DNA of 5,430 nucleotides from the NCBI GenBank assembly GCA_027063585.1, contig JAMORM010000115.1:1-5430 (forward strand), read 5' to 3'. Of the stretch, positions 1 through 4,197 are shown piece by piece (within the stretch, counting starts at the first letter, position 1; each line of letters begins with the position of its first letter). The translations under genes and the position numbers were made by a program. The notes under the pieces were generated by a model. It ran no database searches. It saw only the letters and a program-made list of their open reading frames with translations, and was not told where the DNA came from. The DNA comes from Sulfurimonas sp. Lineage in GTDB: Bacteria; Campylobacterota; Campylobacteria; Campylobacterales; Sulfurimonadaceae.

Positions 1-148
1 ATTTAGCCGGAATAGTTTTTTTAGTTTTTTTATTTTTACTCATACCGGTATCCATCGGATGCATAACCATAAAACTTACTTTTACTATTTCACCGTCTTT
101 ATATTTCTTAGGTTTGATTTTAATCAATGATTTTCTTTTGTCTGCCAT
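1..148 (-). CDS. soxZ: SoxZ, sulfur-oxidation carrier subunit (N-terminal part, 3' end outside window)
   Basis: SoxZ pairs with SoxY to form the periplasmic SoxYZ carrier that holds sulfur intermediates during thiosulfate oxidation. Only the first 49 codons are visible. They start MADKRKSLIKIKPKKYKDGE and contain the family's HPM-(D/E)-TG motif (HPMDTG at residues 30-35), followed by a lysine-rich loop (SKNKKTKKTIPAK) of the kind that normally precedes the second strand pair of SoxZ. No signal peptide is present, as expected, because SoxZ is exported together with Tat-targeted SoxY. The ATG at 148-146 is supported by a GAGGAT ribosome-binding site at 155-160, six bases upstream. The gene follows soxY after 51 bp in the same direction, which is the usual soxYZ order. 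No other family was seriously considered; the remaining uncertainty is only the missing C-terminal half. By analogy with other sox clusters, soxA and soxB may follow outside the window. Confidence 0.93.
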   Translation of the reverse strand, partial: MADKRKSLIKIKPKKYKDGEIVKVSFMVMHPMDTGMSKNKKTKKTIPAK

Positions 149-199
149 TTTAATATCCTCTTATTATTATTTTTTTTTCTTAGTTTCATATGGCTAAGA
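149..199 (-). other. soxY-soxZ intergenic spacer
   Basis: This 51 bp gap between the soxY stop and the soxZ start is very AT-rich and has a run of nine A on the coding strand (170-178). I see no hairpin that could act as a terminator. The only recognisable signal is the soxZ ribosome-binding site GAGGAT (155-160). Co-transcription of soxY and soxZ is therefore the simplest reading. Confidence 0.6.
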
Positions 200-667
200 T
201 CAACCACAACCACCAATAGTTACTTTAACACTTTGAGAAGCTGTTAAAAATTCTCCATTGCTTAATTCTACTAAAGCAGTTACGTTTTGTGTGCCACCAA
301 GTTTAATACGAGTCGCAAACATTGCTTTACCATTTGCAGGTGTCAAATATACATCTATACAACGTGCATTCGAGTTTTTTCCAGTTAAAATATGAATAGC
401 TTTAACATAGTTACTCTCAGTCATTGGAGAATCAACCGTTACAGTAACTGGAACAACTGCACCGTTTTCAGCAATTTCTGGAACTTTTAATTTTACTTTT
501 TTTGAAGGTTTAGGAGTTTTCCCACCTGTTATTGTTTTTACAGCCGTATCATAATCCATCTTGTTTGGACCTGTCGGCTTCGCACTACCGGCAAAACTCA
601 TTGATGGAAGAACGGCTGTTACTGCAGCTGCTGTACCTAGTTTTTTGAAAAAATCTCTTCTTTGCAT
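200..667 (-). CDS. soxY: SoxY, Tat-exported sulfur carrier protein
   Basis: SoxY carries thiosulfate-derived sulfur covalently on a cysteine in its flexible C-terminal arm while the other Sox enzymes (SoxXA, SoxB, SoxCD) process it in the periplasm. The 155-residue protein begins with a twin-arginine signal (RRDFFKKLG at residues 3-11), then an Ala-rich hydrophobic stretch and a likely cleavage after SFA (residue 26). The family core is clear: residues 105-132 include DVYLTPANGKA, ATRIKLGGTQNVTA. The protein ends KVTIGGCG, with Cys154 as the carrier residue. The usual family ending is GGCGG, so here the last glycine is missing: the codon after Gly155 is the TGA stop at 200-202. A second cysteine, Cys103, lies in the core. 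The ATG at 667-665 has an AGGAA ribosome-binding site at 676-680, eight bases away. The gene starts 17 bp after soxX and is surely co-transcribed with it. The length is normal for SoxY. Confidence 0.95.
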   Translation of the reverse strand: MQRRDFFKKLGTAAAVTAVLPSMSFAGSAKPTGPNKMDYDTAVKTITGGKTPKPSKKVKLKVPEIAENGAVVPVTVTVDSPMTESNYVKAIHILTGKNSNARCIDVYLTPANGKAMFATRIKLGGTQNVTALVELSNGEFLTASQSVKVTIGGCG

Positions 668-684
668 AGTTTAAATTCCTTTAA

Positions 685-1209
685 TTATTTTGGAGCGACA
701 ATATATGATGTAATATCACATATTTCTCTCGGAGTGAATAACTTTGTTGTTAAGTTAATGGTCATATAAGTATCCGGATTGTCAACACGTGCATCAGCAA
801 TTTTTTGAAAAACAAACTGATTGTCTCTTGCACCACTATTTATAAAGTTCTCTCTATAATCAGTGAGATCAGGACCGATATTACCCGCACCTTTTGCACC
901 TTCAATATTATGACAGGCTACACAGTTTCCATATTGCTTTGGCTTTCCATTCTTAGTTTTTTTACTCAGACCTTTAGGTGGAGTTTTCTTTGCTTTTTTT
1001 CCATTTAAATTATGAAAAATATACTCACCTCTTGCTATTGCGTCAGGGTCTGTTGTTACACAACCAGCAGGCATTGTATATACTTTTGGTGGTGCTAACA
1101 AATCTTTTTCTATCAGCTTACTCGCATCTGGGTGCGTTATAACTTTGCTATAATCAGTAGCAAATAATGAAACACCTACAAGTAATGACATCATAACAGT
1201 TTTCTTCAT
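685..1209 (-). CDS. soxX: SoxX, monohaem c-type cytochrome subunit of SoxXA
   Basis: SoxX is the electron-accepting subunit of the SoxXA complex, which oxidatively couples thiosulfate to the SoxY cysteine in the periplasm. The 174-residue protein has a Sec signal peptide (MKKTVMMSLLVGVSLFA, likely cleavage after Ala17). One haem c site is visible, CVACH at residues 96-100. Met149 in the NPDTYM segment is the likely distal haem ligand, matching the NPxTxM pattern of SoxX. The C-terminal helix (TPREICDITSYIVAP) is typical of class I cytochromes in this family. Two further cysteines, Cys50 and Cys164, are present and could pair. A lysine-rich stretch (10 Lys between residues 71 and 91) sits just before the haem motif. 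The start ATG (1209-1207) is preceded by a strong AGGAGGAAC ribosome-binding site. The gene opens the sox cluster and is followed by soxY after 17 bp. A generic cytochrome c553 is the alternative, but the soxYZ context and the NPDTYM segment favour SoxX. Confidence 0.93.
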   Translation of the reverse strand: MKKTVMMSLLVGVSLFATDYSKVITHPDASKLIEKDLLAPPKVYTMPAGCVTTDPDAIARGEYIFHNLNGKKAKKTPPKGLSKKTKNGKPKQYGNCVACHNIEGAKGAGNIGPDLTDYRENFINSGARDNQFVFQKIADARVDNPDTYMTINLTTKLFTPREICDITSYIVAPK

Positions 1210-1213
1210 TCTC

Positions 1214-1222
1214 GTTCCTCCT
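1214..1222 (-). promoter_or_regulatory. Strong Shine-Dalgarno site of soxX
   Basis: On the minus strand this reads AGGAGGAAC, a near-perfect anti-Shine-Dalgarno match, four to five bases before the soxX ATG. It is clearly stronger than the sites of the other genes in the window, which fits the high protein level expected of a catabolic enzyme compared with regulators. Confidence 0.75.
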
Positions 1223-1239
1223 ATTTGTTTTATGGAGTA

Positions 1240-1245
1240 AGTTTA
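1240..1245 (-). promoter_or_regulatory. Candidate -10 element for the sox genes
   Basis: The minus strand reads TAAACT, which matches TATAAT at four of six positions, eight bases downstream of the second copy of the direct repeat at 1254-1273. That spacing is compatible with an activator bound over the -35 region. No good -35 box is correctly spaced, which is common for activator-dependent and for Campylobacterota promoters. CATAAA at 1229-1234 is an alternative. This is a weak call made by eye. Confidence 0.3.
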
Positions 1246-1253
1246 ACTGTTCA

Positions 1254-1273
1254 ATGTAAAATTTATGTAAAAT
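1254..1273 (-). promoter_or_regulatory. Tandem 9 bp direct repeat, candidate response-regulator operator
   Basis: Two identical copies of ATTTTACAT (minus strand; 1273-1265 and 1262-1254) are separated by two bases, giving an 11 bp period. OmpR/PhoB-family regulators bind as head-to-tail dimers to direct repeats with about one helical turn of spacing, so the arrangement fits the response regulator encoded at 2436-3089. The repeat lies between the kinase stop and soxX, 45 bp upstream of the soxX start. What is seen is the exact repeat and its position; its role as an operator for the sox genes is inferred. In an AT-rich genome, chance repetition remains possible. Confidence 0.5.
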
Positions 1274-1288
1274 CAGTTTTATTTATAT

Positions 1289-2446
1289 TTAATTTTCGTT
1301 TTTAGGAGGGAAAGTGTAGATAAATAGACTACCTTGTTTTGGTAGAGACTCTATATGAAGTTTTATATTTTCTTTTTCTATAATTGATTTAACAATATTA
1401 AGCCCTATTCCAAAGCCGCCTTTACTGCTGTTTTCTCTATAATAACGACTGAATATTTTTTCAACTTTTTCGATACCGACGCCATAATCTTTAAAACTCA
1501 AATGACATTTTTCATTTTCCTTATAGAGAGTAATATCAATATTCGAATTTTCATAAGAGTACTTTATAGCATTAGATATATTATTATCTATAAGACGTTG
1601 CAGCTCTTTATCATTCATATATATAATGCCACACTCCTGTATTGAGGCATTTATAATAATATTTTTCATCCGTGCCACTTCATTAAAGTATTCTATACGC
1701 TCTTTAAGAAACTCACTGAGTTGAATTTCTTTTTTCTCATGTTCCAAGCGTTCATGTTTTATTAGGTAATCCATGTCATTATAGATATTTGAAAGTACTT
1801 TTGCAGCTGCTTTCATTCTTTGCATATATTTATTTTGTTCATTTTTTCTGTTATAGAGGTCAATATTTACATTTATAATAGAAAGCGGTGTATTGATTTC
1901 ATGCATCGAATCTTTTATAAAATTATCTAACTGTTTGTTTATTCTTTGAAAGGGTTTTGCAAAGCTTCCTAAAAAAAAGAGACTGAGTATAAAAACAAAG
2001 ACAACAATAGTAAAAAGAATAATAAATACTTTTTCATATACAGGAGCATAAGATATTACATTTTTCAGTATAAGATATCTCGCACCAAAATATCTGTTTT
2101 TTGGCAGCTTGACAATAAGATAAGCATCATTGCCGTCCAAATAATACCCATCTTTAAAATAGTTAATAGGTGTTTTTATTAATGTGAAAATCGGATGAAA
2201 ACTTTCATCATAGAGACCTGATTTAAATGTTTTAAATCTTGGATATTCAAAAAATTCATCATTTTGATTAAACTCCTGCATTGCTTTTACGACTAAAAGA
2301 GATTTTTCTTTTAAGAACAACTCATTTTGAATCGAATGAATATTTTTCATATATACAAAATAAAAAAACAGAGGCGTAAGAAGAATAACCGTAATTAAAG
2401 AGGTATAAATAAGCGCATATTTTGCCGAGTATTTATTATCTTTCAA
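1289..2446 (-). CDS. Sensor histidine kinase without HAMP domain
   Basis: This inner-membrane kinase probably phosphorylates the response regulator encoded just upstream. The 385 residues are arranged as TM1 (about 10-32), a periplasmic region of about 105 residues, TM2 (about 139-160), a dimerisation/phosphotransfer helix with the H-box SMHEINTPLS (phosphorylated His182), and a complete catalytic domain: N-box around NNISNAIKYS (Asn292), G1 box DYGVGI (320-325), F-box IFSRYYR (331-337) and G2 box GGFGIGL (343-349). Only about 20 residues separate TM2 from His182, so there is no HAMP linker. The periplasmic part is not a family I can name. The start is TTG at 2446-2444, inside the 3' end of the regulator gene (11 bp overlap); an AGGAT site at 2453-2457 supports it, and the first ATG would lie at Met33, at the end of TM1. 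The specific ligand is unknown; a thiosulfate-related signal is inferred only from the adjoining sox genes. Confidence 0.92.
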   Translation of the reverse strand: MKDNKYSAKYALIYTSLITVILLTPLFFYFVYMKNIHSIQNELFLKEKSLLVVKAMQEFNQNDEFFEYPRFKTFKSGLYDESFHPIFTLIKTPINYFKDGYYLDGNDAYLIVKLPKNRYFGARYLILKNVISYAPVYEKVFIILFTIVVFVFILSLFFLGSFAKPFQRINKQLDNFIKDSMHEINTPLSIINVNIDLYNRKNEQNKYMQRMKAAAKVLSNIYNDMDYLIKHERLEHEKKEIQLSEFLKERIEYFNEVARMKNIIINASIQECGIIYMNDKELQRLIDNNISNAIKYSYENSNIDITLYKENEKCHLSFKDYGVGIEKVEKIFSRYYRENSSKGGFGIGLNIVKSIIEKENIKLHIESLPKQGSLFIYTFPPKNEN

Positions 2447-3089
2447 TAATATATCCTAAACCGCGTCTATTTTGTATGATACTATCGGGAAGTTTCTTTT
2501 TAAGGTTATTCAACTGCACTCTGATTGTAGCCGGTTCAACATATTCTCCCCACACTTCATCTTGAAACATCTGCGTGGAGACGACAGAGTTTTTATGTTT
2601 TATCAATACTTCGAGCAAATCTTTTTCTGTCTTTCTTAAAATAATCTCTTCATCATTCTGTGTTAATTTACTTGTTTTTAAGTTATACAGCAGACTACAG
2701 CCAAGTTCAACGGAATTACCGTCATTTTTGAGATGACTTGCTATTGCCTGATCTATGCGTAATTCAAGTTCTTCGAGATCAAAAGGCTTGCGGATATAGT
2801 CACAGCACCCTCTTTTGTATCCCTCTTTTAAATCATCCACATCTGTCATAGAAGTTAAAAATATAGCTGGTATTGTAATCTCATCAGCACGTATTTTTTT
2901 TAAAAGTTCAAACCCGTTTAATGATGGAACATTTACATCCAGAAGCAGTAAGTCGTATGATTTGTCATATACTGCATCATAAGCATCTAGTCCATCCATT
3001 ATACCATCTACTTCATACCCTAAATCTGTTAAAAACTCTTCTATACTAATACGTAAAGAGTACTCATCTTCCAAAAGTAAAATTTTCAT
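2436..3089 (-). CDS. OmpR-family response regulator
   Basis: This 217-residue cytoplasmic transcription regulator has a receiver domain (residues 1-118) with the acidic pair Glu7/Asp8, phospho-acceptor Asp51 (LLLLDVNVP), Thr79 and Lys101 (RKPFD), followed by an OmpR/PhoB-type winged helix (about 128-217) with the recognition helix around TIRVQLNNLKKKL (188-200) and the wing RRGLGYII (208-215). All phosphotransfer residues are intact, so it should be a phosphorylation-controlled activator or repressor. Its ATG overlaps the stop of the Cache gene (ATGA, 4 bp), and the kinase gene overlaps its own end by 11 bp, so the three are translationally coupled. The direct repeat at 1254-1273 upstream of soxX is the best local candidate target. 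Cys95 and Cys96 form a vicinal pair in the place usually occupied by GADDY-like residues. The regulator of sox in Paracoccus (SoxR, ArsR family) is unrelated. Confidence 0.94.
   Translation of the reverse strand: MKILLLEDEYSLRISIEEFLTDLGYEVDGIMDGLDAYDAVYDKSYDLLLLDVNVPSLNGFELLKKIRADEITIPAIFLTSMTDVDDLKEGYKRGCCDYIRKPFDLEELELRIDQAIASHLKNDGNSVELGCSLLYNLKTSKLTQNDEEIILRKTEKDLLEVLIKHKNSVVSTQMFQDEVWGEYVEPATIRVQLNNLKKKLPDSIIQNRRGLGYIIER
2453..2457 (-). promoter_or_regulatory. Ribosome-binding site deciding the TTG start of the kinase
   Basis: AGGAT on the minus strand lies six bases upstream of the TTG at 2446-2444, inside the regulator gene. No ATG is available until codon 33, which would remove the first membrane segment, so this site and the overlap with the regulator make TTG the best start. 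Confidence 0.6.
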
Positions 3090-4180
3090 TTAATTTTCCC
3101 GTCTATTTTTTTGACTATTTTTCTATCTAACATCATTTGAATCAACTCATCTTTGGAATATTTGTCAAATTTTTCATACGCTTCATCTAAAAAGAGCTGT
3201 CTGTCCTCTTTGTCGATAACATCTTGTAAATATACCATTGATTTTGCACTGTAATCTTTATATATATTGTTTTCATACTTTTCTTCTTTGCTAACATCAT
3301 ATAAACTACTTCTCGTGACATTAATCAAAAAAGAGATGTCATCTTCGGGATTTCTAAAATAATCCAGGTACCTTTTTGGCAATACAAATACAAATCCGCC
3401 TATTATCTTACCGTTACCGTCCTTCATATTTTCATAAAAAATATATTTTTTGTTAGCATAAACAACACCGTTCAGTTTTAGTTCTTTAAAATCTATATGA
3501 TTGAGTGTACGTAAATGGGCATAGTTATAATTTCTGTTTGAGAGCACATATTCATCAATAGTTAAATTTTCCATCATTAAAACAGCTGTATCTGTATGTT
3601 TTACATCAAGTAAAACATATAAATCCACACCCATTGAACTAAAAAAATCTGTAATTGATTTAAAAAAAGAGATGACTTCTACAAAACCTAAAAAATTACC
3701 ATTTTTATATATGGGTACTGTTGCTTTTATACCCAAACGCCGTCCTATTTCTATGGAAGTACGAGGATTCGTATGTGTGTTAAAATATTTTAAATCTAAC
3801 CTGTAATCACCTATAGGCATACCAGCATAAATATCATCCCAACTTCTTGCAAATATATTTAGCTCTTTAGTAATAATTTGCGCACGCATGCGTACTCCGG
3901 TATTTTCCTGAATCGATTTGGTAATATTATCAAGAATTTTATAGCCTAAATCTTCATCATCATTTTCTAAGGCATTAATTAAACCTTCATTTTTAGAAAG
4001 CAGTAATGCGACTTCTAAATCTTCCATTTGATGAGATTTCAGCTGTGAATCAAGCGTTAAACGCATTTGATCCATTATATGATATATTTTTTCTTCTTTT
4101 ACTTCATTTTTATAATAGAGTGCAACAAATAAGACTATAAGTATAGCCCCAGCAAAAAAGATAATTATTTTTTTTAACAA
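3086..4180 (-). CDS. Membrane-anchored periplasmic double-Cache-like sensor protein, no output domain
   Basis: This 364-residue protein has one N-terminal membrane anchor (residues 4-22) and no second one, so the rest should lie in the periplasm. After a helix (about 25-95) come two alpha/beta segments that look like a double Cache sensor: a membrane-distal one at about 96-175 (with ARSWDD at 111-116, RRLGIKATVPIYKNGNFLGF at 147-166) and a proximal one at about 185-270 (with NGVVYANKKYIFYENMKDG and GGFVFVLPK). Cache domains bind small ligands in kinases and chemoreceptors; here no kinase, methyl-accepting or GGDEF module follows. A charged helical tail of about 85 residues (280-364) ends the protein and matches nothing I recognise. 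It lies between dsbD (17 bp) and the regulator (4 bp overlap), so it is probably an accessory ligand sensor for the adjacent kinase; this role is inferred. The start is TTG at 4180-4178; the next Met (36) would lose the anchor. Confidence 0.8.
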   Translation of the reverse strand: MLKKIIIFFAGAILIVLFVALYYKNEVKEEKIYHIMDQMRLTLDSQLKSHQMEDLEVALLLSKNEGLINALENDDEDLGYKILDNITKSIQENTGVRMRAQIITKELNIFARSWDDIYAGMPIGDYRLDLKYFNTHTNPRTSIEIGRRLGIKATVPIYKNGNFLGFVEVISFFKSITDFFSSMGVDLYVLLDVKHTDTAVLMMENLTIDEYVLSNRNYNYAHLRTLNHIDFKELKLNGVVYANKKYIFYENMKDGNGKIIGGFVFVLPKRYLDYFRNPEDDISFLINVTRSSLYDVSKEEKYENNIYKDYSAKSMVYLQDVIDKEDRQLFLDEAYEKFDKYSKDELIQMMLDRKIVKKIDGKIK

Positions 4181-4190
4181 ATAATACTTA

Positions 4191-4196
4191 CCTCTT
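4191..4196 (-). promoter_or_regulatory. Ribosome-binding site deciding the TTG start of the Cache protein
   Basis: AAGAGG on the minus strand lies ten bases upstream of the TTG at 4180-4178, in the 17 bp gap after the dsbD stop. No in-frame ATG is found upstream in the gap, and the codons right after the TTG encode the Lys-Lys start and hydrophobic anchor of a membrane protein, which supports this unusual start. Confidence 0.6.
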
Positions 4197-4197
4197 A

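Noticed and set aside
132..189. Small frame starting with ATG at 189-187 across the soxY-soxZ gap
   Set aside because: It is very short, lysine/asparagine-rich through the A-run, overlaps soxZ out of frame and has no ribosome-binding site.
200..202. Recoding of the soxY TGA to extend the protein
   Set aside because: Readthrough would add only one residue plus Ser before TAG, no recoding structure is visible, and GGCG already presents the carrier cysteine.
805..1008. Plus-strand open frame of 67 codons
   Set aside because: It lies antisense inside soxX, has no domain resemblance and no convincing ribosome-binding site; soxX is certain here.
1239..1248. Short near-palindrome AGTTTAACT as an operator
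   Set aside because: It is only four bases per arm in AT-rich DNA, which is expected by chance.
1232..1260. Classical sigma-70 promoter with TTTACA as -35 and CTCCAT as -10 at 17 bp
   Set aside because: The -10 match is poor, and the TTTACA lies within the direct repeat, which is better explained as a regulator site.
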